A stretch of DNA of 49,122 nt, from contig NZ_VDMA02000039.1 of assembly GCF_006334915.2 (NCBI RefSeq), positions 1 through 49,122 of the forward strand. Direction: 5' to 3'. How positions within the stretch are numbered: position 1 is the first letter of the stretch; each line of letters starts with the position of its first letter. A program made the position numbers and the translations under genes. The DNA is from Microbispora catharanthi (GTDB lineage: Bacteria > Actinomycetota > Actinomycetes > Streptosporangiales > Streptosporangiaceae). Shown here piece after piece: positions 42,725 through 49,122 of the stretch. The notes beneath the pieces were generated by a model. That model had not been told where the DNA came from. It searched no databases and worked only from the letters and a program-made list of their open reading frames with translations.

Positions 42725-43129
42725 ATGGATCCCTCGGAGTTTGCCGCTGTGAAGCAGCAGGTGATGGACGAGTCGTTCCCCAGCTCTGGGGCTGACCTCG
42801 ACGGCATGGCAATGGACTTCGATGCTTACCTCTGGCACTCGCCATTGATCAGGGAGGTATCAGTTCGCCGTACCGGCGATACGAACAACCTGATCGCGGC
42901 TACGTGCTGGACTGTGCCGGGGTCTTCGACCGCGGAGATTGCGGCAGAGCTCGAACGGATCTGGTTGCAGGATCTCAGCTACCGGCACTTCGAGGCTCAC
43001 ATGATCACTGCGGACGAGCGGGCAGTCCGCCTTGATGCGGTGACGCAGATCGCTCCGGACGACTTCTACGTCACGGCCGCCATCGTCGCAGAGACCGCGC
43101 GGCCGACAACGGGAGGAGCAACAAGGTGA
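42725..43129 (+). CDS. Hypothetical protein, att-flanked cargo gene 1
   Basis: 134 residues from ATG 42725, GGAGGTGGG about 11 bases upstream. Acidic, starting MDPSEFAAVKQQVMDESFPSSG and ending ETARPTTGGATR. No membrane segment or known motif; a mixed alpha/beta pattern is likely. Its stop overlaps the next gene's GTG by four bases (GTGA), so the two products are probably made together. I do not recognise the family. The pair lies between att copies 1 and 2 with no integrase gene, as expected for cargo left by a decayed element. Confidence 0.65.
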   Translation: MDPSEFAAVKQQVMDESFPSSGADLDGMAMDFDAYLWHSPLIREVSVRRTGDTNNLIAATCWTVPGSSTAEIAAELERIWLQDLSYRHFEAHMITADERAVRLDAVTQIAPDDFYVTAAIVAETARPTTGGATR

Positions 43130-43527
43130 TCACTTTCGACGGGACCTTCTACCGCGTTACGGATCCTGAGTTCGAGATGGTCATTCCAGCCTGGGAGGGG
43201 TACGAGCCGGACGCTGCTGACCAGGCAGACGCGACAATCACCTTCCGCGACGGCTCGCGCCGGTATGCGACCTTCATGACCCTGGACGCGATCCAGCACA
43301 TCATGGACAAGGATGCGCGTACTGGTGAGTGCCTCGATGGCCGGTACTTCTGGTGCTCAGACTTGATCGTCATCAGGGGCGTCGGGTTCGAAGGCATGGC
43401 GGCCGCGATCCGAGACCTGGTCTCCTCGGGAGGCATCGAAGGAGCATGTGGCCTGCTCGACCCGATTGGTGATGACGAAGAGAAATCAACGTCTCGGGAG
43501 AGCCCGGGACGAGAGTGGAGCGGGTGA
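43126..43527 (+). CDS. Hypothetical protein, att-flanked cargo gene 2
   Basis: 133 residues from GTG 43126. MITFDGTFYRVTDPEFEMVIPAWEGYEP ... ATITFRDGSRRYATFMTLDAIQHIMDKDARTGECLDGRYFWCSDLIVIRGVGFEGMAAAIRDLVSSG. Two Cys, mostly beta then alpha; no recognised family. The last residues (GREWSG) are encoded by the att copy itself, since the stop is the TGA of GCGGGTGACGGG, so its original C-terminus may differ. It is coupled to the preceding gene by GTGA. A two-protein complex such as a toxin/immunity or antitoxin pair is possible but not shown. Confidence 0.65.
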   Translation: MITFDGTFYRVTDPEFEMVIPAWEGYEPDAADQADATITFRDGSRRYATFMTLDAIQHIMDKDARTGECLDGRYFWCSDLIVIRGVGFEGMAAAIRDLVSSGGIEGACGLLDPIGDDEEKSTSRESPGREWSG

Positions 43528-43559
43528 CGGGAATCGAACCCGCGCGGTCAGCTTGGGAA
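43516..43559 (-). other. att copy 2: tRNA-Gly(CCC) 3'-end sequence
   Basis: TGGAGCGGGTGACGGGAATC... on the plus strand; minus-strand anticodon-loop end TTCCCAAGCTGAC, T arm and acceptor. It differs from copy 4 at one base in the variable loop (GCGGTCAG for GCTGTCAG). Arm sequence to the right (43588-43660): GACCTGGGCTTCGGGC, GAGTGACCGTGATTGACCC, GCACGCTAGTGC. Confidence 0.75.
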
Positions 43560-43680
43560 TTGTATGGATCATGCCTCGTAGGGCGGCCGACCTGGGCTTC
43601 GGGCGCGGTCATGAGTGACCGTGATTGACCCCTCGTCGCCCCGTCTCTGCACGCTAGTGCATCCGTTGCTATTCGATCAG

Positions 43681-44145
43681 CTAGGGAAGTTGCTCTCGGA
43701 GCGTCAGCCACTGGTCAAGCCTTCTCGCCGTCGGCGTGGTCGACAAATAGTCCCGGATGTACTGGGCTGGCCCCAGCAGGTTCTTGCACCGGCGGAGGGC
43801 CAGGATCTCTGTCCGGGGCCGCTGTTGCCAGTTGGTGACCCACTCTGTGGCTTGCTCCAGTTGCAGAGGGAGGGCCGCCAGGATGTCCGCGGCGAGTACG
43901 TCGGGGTTCCACAGGGATAAGCCCATGGAGCCGAGATCGCTGATCAGGCCTGCGCGCAGGTAGAAGCGGCTTGCATTGGCGCTAGTCGTATCTAGACCTG
44001 CGGCCTCGGCTCTGCCAAGCGCATACATGGCCGTCTCTGCCCACACTCGCTGTCCTTCGCCCTGCTCGGGTTGACGGGCGTAGAAGCTGTTCAGCTCCCA
44101 GACGCTGAGCCAGTAGTTGATGAGAGTGGAAGGATCGTCGACCAC
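43681..44145 (-). CDS. Hypothetical helical protein, att-flanked cargo gene 3
   Basis: 154 residues from GTG 44145. Mostly alpha-helical by composition: MVDDPSTLINYWLSVWELNSFYARQPEQGEGQRVWAETAMYALGRAEAAGLDTTSANASRFYLRAGLISDLGSMGLSLW, then LEQATEWVTNWQQRPRTEILALRRCKNLLGPAQYIRDYL. No known motif, signal or membrane segment. It lies between att copies 2 and 3. The ribosome site is weak, so the start is uncertain. I do not recognise it. Confidence 0.55.
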   Translation of the reverse strand: MVDDPSTLINYWLSVWELNSFYARQPEQGEGQRVWAETAMYALGRAEAAGLDTTSANASRFYLRAGLISDLGSMGLSLWNPDVLAADILAALPLQLEQATEWVTNWQQRPRTEILALRRCKNLLGPAQYIRDYLSTTPTARRLDQWLTLREQLP

Positions 44146-44394
44146 GAGGTCACTTTCTCATCGGCGGCGCGCACAGTCTGCCCTCCTGATCACCCCGCGG
44201 CCTTGGTCTGCTCGGCTTGCCCCGGGTCGATGGCGGGCGGGGTGATCAGCCCCTACCTCAGCCAGCTAGGGCCGGCAACGCTGAGCAGGCCCTTAGCGAT
44301 CACCCGGAGCCGGAGCGCCCCCGCCGGAGGCACAAAGACGTTAGCCCACGCGATGGGAGCGGTGAGCTGGCGGGTGCCGCGAGCCCTCCGAGCC

Positions 44395-44604
44395 TCAGCA
44401 CCATTCCTCGATGTAGAGCAGTCGTTGCCCAGCTTCATCGCCGAACTCGTAGCCCATGTACACGGTGTCAGAGGTCGCAGACTCAGCCATGAATGCGTAG
44501 TTCCGGCGTACCAGCTCCGAGAGCGCAACCCGCTCCTCGTACGTGACCCACCGCAAGTCAAAGCCGCCGGATTTGCCTTGAGCTTGTTCCGCTTTGACGG
44601 ACAC
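44395..44604 (-). pseudogene. Small gene cut by the IS3-type element
   Basis: The 69-codon frame reads SGGFDLRWVTYEERVALSELVRRNYAFMAESATSDTVYMGYEFGDEAGQRLLYIEEWC. Its first codons, including the GTG at 44604, lie inside the terminal repeat of the IS3 element (from 44593), so the native 5' end has been displaced. Beyond its stop a different minus-strand frame reads WANVFVPPAGALRLRVIAKGLLSVAGPSWLR to 44253, possibly the same gene after a frameshift. Family unknown. Confidence 0.45.
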
Positions 44605-44618
44605 CGTTGGTGTGGTGG

Positions 44619-45491
44619 TCAGGCCGCGCGAGTTTCTTCGTAGGCGGCGGGGCTAACGTAGCCGAGGCTGCTGTGGAGGCGGCGGAGGTTGTACCAGCTT
44701 TCGATGAATTCGAAGATCGCGCTGCGGGCGGCGGCCCGGGTGGGCCAGCGACGTTCGTCCAGGAGTTCGACCTTGATCGTGGCGAAGAACGACTCGGCCA
44801 GCGCGTTGTCCCAGCACTGGCCCCGGCGGCCGACCGACAACCGGACTCCGAGCCGCTCCGCCAGCCGGGTGTAGGCGGTGCTGGTGTATTGGCAGCCGCG
44901 GTCCGAGTGGAAAATCACTGGTGTGGTGGGGCGGCGGTTGCGCCAGGCGTGCTGCAGGGCGTCGGCGACGAGTTCCGTGCGCAGGTGGTCGGCGGTGGCC
45001 CAGCCGACCACCCGGCGTGAGGCGATGTCGATGACTGTGGCCAGATACAACCAGCCCTCATCAGTGGCGATATACGTGATGTCGCCACACCAGCGAGTGT
45101 CGACCCCGTCGGGTTCCGGCTGGAAGTCGCGGCTGATCAGGTCCGGCCGCTTGGCGGCGTCCGGATCGGGGGTCGTGGTGGTCTGCCGGCGGCGCCGATA
45201 CCGGCCCTGCAATCCCAGCGCGCGCATCAGCCGGGCGACGCGACGGCGTCCGCATCGTTCGCCTTCGTGCTGAAGGGCCGCGTGGATGCGTGGCGCGCCG
45301 TAGGTTCCACGCGATTCACGGTGGACGCCGCCGATGCGTTCGCTCAACTGTTTGTCGCGGACAGCGCGGGGGCCGGGTGTGGGGTTGCGGCGGGCGTAGA
45401 AGGCGGCGCGGGAGACTTCCAGCAGTTCACACGCCCGTTTGACGTTGTGACCGCCCTGCTTCTCCGCCTCGATGAACGGGTCCACGCTCAC
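44619..45491 (-). CDS. IS3-family transposase OrfB (DDE integrase domain)
   Basis: 290 residues from GTG 45491. N-terminal HTH_21-like part (ACELLEVSRAAFYARR...GTYGAPRIHAALQHEGERCGRRRVARLMRALGLQG). Catalytic core: Asp in WCGDITYIATDEGWLYLATVIDIASRRVVGW, Asp in VIFHSDRGCQYTS, Glu in DNALAESFFATIKVELL. The end HSSLGYVSPAAYEE is standard. All three acids are present and no stop interrupts, so it looks active. It is normally made as an OrfAB fusion by -1 frameshifting. Confidence 0.93.
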   Translation of the reverse strand: MSVDPFIEAEKQGGHNVKRACELLEVSRAAFYARRNPTPGPRAVRDKQLSERIGGVHRESRGTYGAPRIHAALQHEGERCGRRRVARLMRALGLQGRYRRRRQTTTTPDPDAAKRPDLISRDFQPEPDGVDTRWCGDITYIATDEGWLYLATVIDIASRRVVGWATADHLRTELVADALQHAWRNRRPTTPVIFHSDRGCQYTSTAYTRLAERLGVRLSVGRRGQCWDNALAESFFATIKVELLDERRWPTRAAARSAIFEFIESWYNLRRLHSSLGYVSPAAYEETRAA

Positions 45492-45802
45492 CGGGTCTCC
45501 TTCGCGAAGAAAGCCGTGGCCCGCTTGAGGATGTCGACGTCCTCGCGTAGCCGGCGGTTCTCCCGCCGCAACGCGGCCAGTTCCTCCCTTTCGCTGCTGG
45601 TCAGCCCGTCACGCACTCCGGCGTCGACCTCGGCCTGGCGGACCCAGTCCCGCACCGCGGTCTCGGTCAGGTCGAAGTCCTTGGCCACCTGACCGATCGA
45701 GCGATCACCGCGCTGGCACAGCTCGACGATCTCGGCCTTGAACTCCGGCGTGAACGAGAGGCGAGGACGCTTCTTCTTCCCCATGCTCTCCATCTTGGAC
45801 AT
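45488..45802 (-). CDS. IS3-family transposase OrfA (helix-turn-helix)
   Basis: 104 residues: KKRPRLSFTPEFKAEIVELCQRGDRSIGQVAKDFDLTETAVRDWVRQAEVDAG (HTH_Tnp_1) followed by a leucine-zipper-like coil LTSSEREELAALRRENRRLREDVDILKRATAFFAKE. It overlaps orfB by 4 bases. Start ATG could also be at 45784 (MGKKKR). It binds the IS ends and pairs with OrfB. Confidence 0.92.
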   Translation of the reverse strand: MSKMESMGKKKRPRLSFTPEFKAEIVELCQRGDRSIGQVAKDFDLTETAVRDWVRQAEVDAGVRDGLTSSEREELAALRRENRRLREDVDILKRATAFFAKETR

Positions 45803-46019
45803 CCTTCCGGGGACGAACCCCTGATCTCAGATGTCCGTCAAACCGGATCAAGCCCACCTAGCAACACCGGAACGGCGCGGCGGCGCATCAGGCTCCGGAC
45901 AGTCCTGGGGTCAAGCTTGCGCCTCCGCACTTGCCAGGTGCGACCGATCGGGATCGGTGAGTTCCCCCGAAGAGCCGGGGCTCAGTCTAGTCATCTCACG
46001 AGTTTCGCCTAAGTCATGC

Positions 46020-46922
46020 TCGGCAGACATTCCGTGGCGGCCCGAGCGGCGGGCGCGCGCGAGAACGGCCCCCAGGCCGCACACGCAGCGTGCGGCCCGC
46101 AAGCTCGGGCCGCGTGGCGGCGTGGAGCGCCGCCCTTGATGACGGTCCGGGCGCGTCCACGGTGGCGAAGGCATGCCGGCTGCTGCGTGCGATCCTCAAC
46201 ACGGCGCTTGAGGATGACCTGATCAAGAAGAACCCCTGCCGGATCAAGAACGCCGGGGTGGAGCGTCCGGAGGAACGGCCCGTCCTGACCGTGGCTGAGG
46301 TGTTCACCCTGGCGGCCTGCGTGCCTCCCCGGTTCCGCGCCCTGGTCCTCCTCGCGACTTTCGGCAGTCTGCGATGGGGAGAGCTGGCGGCTCTACGACG
46401 CGCCATCACCTCGATCTGGAAGCGCGCACGGTGAGGATCGAGGCGTCCGTCTCCGAGATGAAGACGGGAGAGCTGATCACTGGGCGGCCCAAGTCGGATG
46501 CCGGCGCTCGTGTGGTCACGCTGCCAGAGGTCATCATCGGTGACCTGGCCTGGCACCTTCAGCGGTTCAGCGAGCAGGCCCCTGACGGTCTGGTCTTCGT
46601 GGGGGAGAAGGGCGCACAGCTCCGGCGCAGTAACTTCACGAAGGTGTGGGCCAAGGCGCTCACCAAGTCCGGACTCCCGAAGATCCACATTCACGACCTC
46701 CGGCACACGGGCAACACGTTGGCGGCGGCCACCGGGGCGACCCTCAAGGAGCTGATGACCCGCATGGGTCACTCCAGCACGAAGGCGGCCATGGTCTACT
46801 TGCACGCGGCCAAGGACAGGGACCGAGCGATAGCCGATGCCATGGGGGAGATCGTCAAGCAGGGGCTCGCCTCCGCCAGTGACGACGACGACCAGGCGGC
46901 GACGGAAGCCAAGATCAACTGA
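46020..46922 (+). pseudogene. Tyrosine recombinase (integrase), frameshifted, ends at att copy 3
   Basis: Core-binding and catalytic parts: VAKACRLLRAILNTALEDDLIKKNPCRIKNAGVERPEERPVL, then LVLLATFGSLRWGELAALRR (first catalytic Arg). Around 46400 the frame slips by one base; the other frame continues LDLEARTVRIEASV... to IHDLRHTGNTLAA (His-x-x-Arg), MGHSSTKAAMVYLHAA (His and the Tyr nucleophile) and the stop at 46922. The N-terminal DNA-binding half is degenerate. The stop is 2 bases before att copy 3, the usual place of int next to attP in actinomycete integrative elements. Confidence 0.85.
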
Positions 46923-46924
46923 TG

Positions 46925-46969
46925 TGGAGCGGGTGACGGGAATCGAACCCGCGCTGTCAGCTTGGGGAG
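46925..46969 (-). other. att copy 3: tRNA-Gly(CCC) 3'-end sequence
   Basis: Identical to copy 4 up to the anticodon loop, where it has one extra C (CTCCCCAAGCTGA on the minus strand). To the right, 47000-47095: GCTGACCTGG, GTGACCGTGAGTCCCCGTGATTCCC and GCCGACCGTACGGGCAC...ACGGGCA. These are nearly repeated after copy 4 and resemble integrase arm-binding repeats. Confidence 0.78.
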
Positions 46970-47171
46970 TCTTTCAATATCACGCCGCCTGAGCTGCCAA
47001 AACGCTGACCTGGGGTATACGGGTCGAGTGACCGTGAGTCCCCGTGATTCCCTGCGGGCCGCCGACCGTACGGGCACTCAACGGGCATGCCGACTGTCCG
47101 CACAACAGGGTGGTGGATGCAGGGGAAAGGCTTTGCCATCGATGATGTGACCCCGTGTTTTTGATCTGGTG

Positions 47172-47801
47172 TTACAGAGGTTTGCCCCACTCGACCTCAC
47201 ACCCCGGAACTCCACATCCATAACATGGACCGTCCGGAGTTGAGCCCAGCCGCCAGCGGCAGGCCACTTCCTGGAGCACTTCCGCAAGGGATGCGTAGCC
47301 CGGTTCGCGCTGCAGCCACCATTCGGCGAAAGGCCGGCCGTACTGCTCGAAGGCCGCCTTGTGTATCGGGGCGGGGTCGTGGAGCGGCTTTAGCCCGAAA
47401 TTCTCATCCAGCCAGGCGAGATACTCGTGATGGGCCTCGGTGTGATCCCCCTCCTCCAATTCGACACTGTAGATGTGGGCGCCGTCGAGGGTGAGAACCC
47501 GCAGTAGGTCACGCAGGCTGGCCGCCTCGATGAAGATCTCGCCCTCGTCTCCGCAGAAAATGACAGGCATAGTCGTCAGGTCTTCCCGGTCATCGCACCG
47601 CCAGAGGGCGTACAAGGAAGGGGCATCGGTGGCCTGGGCGAAGAAGATCAGCCGCTCCTCGAGGTCCGGATCGTCAAGACCATGGATCTTCTCTCCGTAG
47701 TCGACCAGCTTGAATTCACCCGCGTAGGACCGGCCTTCGAGCCGGTCCTGAAATTCCTTGAGCAGATTCAGCTCAGGGAAGGGGGAGTACGCGTCGCTCA
47801 T
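47172..47801 (-). CDS. Hypothetical acidic protein (SMI1/KNR4-like by pattern), att-flanked cargo gene 4
   Basis: 209 residues; ATG 47801 with GGAGG 4-5 bases upstream. Acidic, rich in aromatic residues: YGEKIHGLDDPDLEERLIFFAQATDAPSLYALWRCDDREDLTTMPVIFCGDEGEIFIEAASLRDLLRVL ... AHHEYLAWLDENFGLKP, ending CYGCGVPGCEVEWGKPL with a three-Cys tail. The 'status-bar' pattern (measure, compare with display text, decide by region) resembles SMI1/KNR4-superfamily immunity proteins, but this is by eye only. It lies between att copies 3 and 4. No toxin gene is visible next to it. Confidence 0.6.
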   Translation of the reverse strand: MSDAYSPFPELNLLKEFQDRLEGRSYAGEFKLVDYGEKIHGLDDPDLEERLIFFAQATDAPSLYALWRCDDREDLTTMPVIFCGDEGEIFIEAASLRDLLRVLTLDGAHIYSVELEEGDHTEAHHEYLAWLDENFGLKPLHDPAPIHKAAFEQYGRPFAEWWLQREPGYASLAEVLQEVACRWRLGSTPDGPCYGCGVPGCEVEWGKPL

Positions 47802-48329
47802 GAAGCCTCCGTATGCCAGCGGGCGCCTGGCCGTTCCTGGACCTCGTCGAGGTCTTTCTGGTCAGCGTTGCCCACCTGCCTGCGCTTGGCCCTGTCGCGT
47901 CCGGCAGGCGGACTGCGGGTGAGGCTAGGGACCGGCAGTGGGGAACGGCTTGTAGATCACTGGGACACCCGGGCCGCGCATGTCTGGCGCCGACTTGGGA
48001 TGACGGAAGTGCTCACCGATGTCGAGATCTCGGCAGCCTGATGGACATCCTCGGCCGGGCTGCCTCTCGACTGCTGTCGACCCAACCGTGTAAGGGCAGC
48101 GAGCCAGCGACGGAGGGATAAGCCTTGGCCTCAAGCCCGGCCTGTAGGCCGGGTTCTGTTCCCAGTAGTTCTCTGACCTGCGGCCCATCTCTGAAATCTG
48201 TCCTGAGCTGGGATTTCATGTTTCGACAGTTGCCAACAGCCCAGGAGATCTCTCGCGTTCCGGCAGAAAAGAGATGGAACGGAGGCGGCGTCTCAGTCGC
48301 CTTCCATGGCGGCTTCTGAGTGAAGTCGA
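47802..48329. other. About 0.5 kb without a gene
   Basis: Only short unrelated open frames are seen. It contains the RNase P-like fragment at 48133-48195 and then runs into the second integrase remnant. Confidence 0.5.
48133..48195 (-). ncRNA. Fragment resembling the 3' end of RNase P RNA (rnpB)
   Basis: Minus strand: AGATGGGCCGCAGGTCAGAG..., CTGGGAACAGAACCCGGCC, TACA, GGCCGGGCTTGAGG. The ACAGAACCCGGCC-TACA-GGCCG block with GATGG and GGTCA upstream is what I remember of actinomycete rnpB 3' ends. Only about 60 bases match; the catalytic core is absent, so it is not a working gene. It could be a remnant att site of an element that targets rnpB, or chance plus the CCCGGCC/GGCCGGG hairpin. Confidence 0.35.
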
Positions 48330-48768
48330 ACAGCCTGGTTGGATAGGCGGCAAGCGCATCGTGAGTGTCCCGGCCGTGCTGCTCCCAGACCTCCGGGCAC
48401 ATCTGGAGACGCACGCCGAAGCGGGGGATGAGGGCGTCGTTTTCGTCAGGCCGAAGGACGCCCAGCTTCGGAGGGCGAACTTCACCCGGACATGGAGCAA
48501 GGCACTCAAGGACGCGAAGCTCAGCGGCTTCCACTTCCATGATCTCCATCACACCGGGAACACGTTCGCCTCGCAGTCCGGCGCGACTCTGCGGGAGCTG
48601 ATGAACCGCATAGGGCACTCGACCACGCGGGCCGCGCTGATCTATCAGCACACCGCGATGGAGCGAGACCGGGCCATCGCCGACGCGCTCGGGAAGCTCG
48701 CCGAGGAGGCGCTGAGCAAGCAAGATCCAGACGATCGGGCACGTAGCGGGCACGGAAGATCGGAATGA
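48330..48768 (+). pseudogene. Second tyrosine-recombinase remnant, catalytic Arg lost
   Basis: Catalytic-domain part only: RIVSVPAVLLPDLRAHLETHAEAGDEGVVFVRPKDAQLRRANFTRTWSKALKDAKLSGFHFHDLHHTGNTFASQSGATLRELMNRIGHSTTRAALIYQHTAMERDRAIADALGKLAEEAL. The first catalytic Arg region and everything N-terminal is missing, and HDLRH is now HDLHH, removing the second catalytic Arg; the Tyr (IYQHT) remains. It is a paralogue of the int remnant at 46020-46922. It ends 57 bases before att copy 4. Confidence 0.85.
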
Positions 48769-48791
48769 TCCCGAAAACATTATGACCCCGG

Positions 48792-48820
48792 TTGGGAATG
48801 TATCCCTGACCTGGGCCTTC
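48792..48820. other. Decayed extra arm sequence left of att copy 4
   Basis: TTGGGAATGTAT...CTGACCTGGGCCTTCG resembles the sequence right of att copy 2 (TTGGGAATTGTAT...CCGACCTGGGCTTCGG) with an internal deletion. A further similar GGACCTGGGCCTCG lies at 42455-42468, left of copy 1. These suggest more than four ancestral integrations. Confidence 0.4.
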
Positions 48821-48825
48821 GTGGG

Positions 48826-48870
48826 TGGAGCGGGTGACGGGAATCGAACCCGCGCTGTCAGCTTGGGAAG
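48826..48870 (-). other. att copy 4: tRNA-Gly(CCC) 3'-end sequence
   Basis: Minus strand CTTCCCAAGCTGACAGC, GCGGGTTCGATTCCCG, TCACCCGCTCC: the 3' side of a tRNA-Gly whose anticodon loop would be TTCCCAA (anticodon CCC). The 5' half is absent. To the right (48905-48992): GCTGACCTGG, CACCGTGAGCCCCCGTGATTCCCCGCGGG, CACGGGCACGCTACGGGCACGC, matching the arms after copy 3. Confidence 0.8.
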
Positions 48871-49007
48871 TCTTTTAAGATCATGCTATCTGAGCTGGGC
48901 AAACGCTGACCTGGACCTATGGCGGGCGAATCACCGTGAGCCCCCGTGATTCCCCGCGGGTAGCCGACCGCACGGGCACGCTACGGGCACGCGGGCTAGG
49001 GCCTGTC

Positions 49008-49122
49008 TCAAAGCCTGGTGAGCCAGTCGTCTATTGCGGTTATAAGAATGGCGGCTTGGTAGCGGACGGCGAGTTTGTCGTACCTGGTTGCGATGGCGCG
49101 GTGGCGTTTGAGCCGGTTGATG
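49008..49122 (-). CDS. IS5-family transposase, C-terminal end (continues beyond window)
   Basis: Minus-strand frame ends INRLKRHRAIATRYDKLAVRYQAAILITAIDDWLTRL then TGA (49008-49010). 'NRLKRHRAIATRYDKLAVRY' is characteristic of IS5-group DDE transposases of actinomycetes. The IS terminal repeat starts nearby (AGGGCCTGTCTCAAAG, 48999-49014). The catalytic part lies outside the window. Confidence 0.8.
   Translation of the reverse strand, partial: INRLKRHRAIATRYDKLAVRYQAAILITAIDDWLTRL

Larger units (their letters stand above)
44593..45842. mobile_element. IS3-family insertion sequence (about 1.25 kb), apparently intact
   Basis: Inverted ends TTTGACGGACA-C-C on the left (44593) and the inverse of TTTGACGGACA-T-C on the right (ending 45842). 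It contains orfA and orfB on the minus strand with a GTGA overlap. A convincing 3-5-bp target duplication was not found. It interrupts the decayed region between att copies 2 and 3. Confidence 0.82.

Noticed and set aside
44593..45842. Target-site duplication of the IS3 element
   Set aside because: Flanking bases do not give a convincing 3-5-bp match next to the terminal repeats.
42538..48870. Four complete tRNA genes
   Set aside because: Only the 3' half (anticodon loop onward) is present in each copy; no 5' acceptor strand or D arm precedes them.

Overview
High-GC, codon-biased DNA with SARP/AfsR-type regulators, CBM2-linked secreted glycosidases, XRE/MmyB regulators, HxlR regulators and a rifamycin-type phosphotransferase. 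This points to a soil actinomycete, probably of the Streptomyces/Streptosporangiales type; the genus is an inference and is not proved here.

Layout. (1) 1-5000: a xylan-degradation locus. A CE3-like esterase-CBM2 and a GH43-CBM2 enzyme form a leftward operon, divergent from a GH10 xylanase-CBM2, followed by a LacI regulator. At least two operator types are visible. (2) 5.1-9.9 kb: MmyB-type regulator, HIT protein, two MFS transporters and an SRPBCC protein. (3) 9.9-18.4 kb: rifampin phosphotransferase (rph, TTG start proposed), a DrrAB-type ABC exporter preceded by tandem 11-bp direct repeats, a convergent SARP/NB-ARC/TPR regulator, and an ECF sigma gene cut off after region 2. (4) 18.5-22.1 kb: a compact operon of NTF2-like protein, MFS exporter and an 18-residue peptide (MSKETTGIPNWLPNWLPA) with the strongest Shine-Dalgarno seen in the window, closed by a perfect hairpin and followed by a histidine kinase/response regulator pair. 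This is the best candidate for an undescribed small-peptide system.

(5) 22.3-37.3 kb: accessory redox and regulatory genes (four SDR or SDR-like genes, a QOR-type dehydrogenase, HxlR, LysR, TetR, GlxA/AraC and XRE regulators, a PEP-mutase-like lyase, a DHA2 exporter), mostly as divergent regulator/enzyme pairs with visible inverted-repeat operators. Two operator types recur at distant loci: a paired HxlR-type site with identical 32-bp spacing (25.9 and 32.1 kb), and a TetR-type site (28.7 kb, partly repeated at 40.16 kb). Several genes here are decayed: a TAP-like hydrolase tail, an SDR/MmyB chimera and the start of a nucleotide-binding protein.

(6) 37.4-49.1 kb: mobile and decaying DNA. There is an IS256-type element with an in-frame stop in its transposase, an apparently intact IS3-type element, an IS5-type end, IS and gene fragments, and a pentapeptide-repeat pseudogene. 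From 42.5 kb there are four tandem copies of a tRNA-Gly(CCC) 3'-end sequence. Each is followed by related arm sequence, and two are immediately preceded by decayed tyrosine-recombinase genes. I read this as stacked remnants of elements that all used the same tRNA attachment site, with small unrecognised cargo genes left between the att copies.
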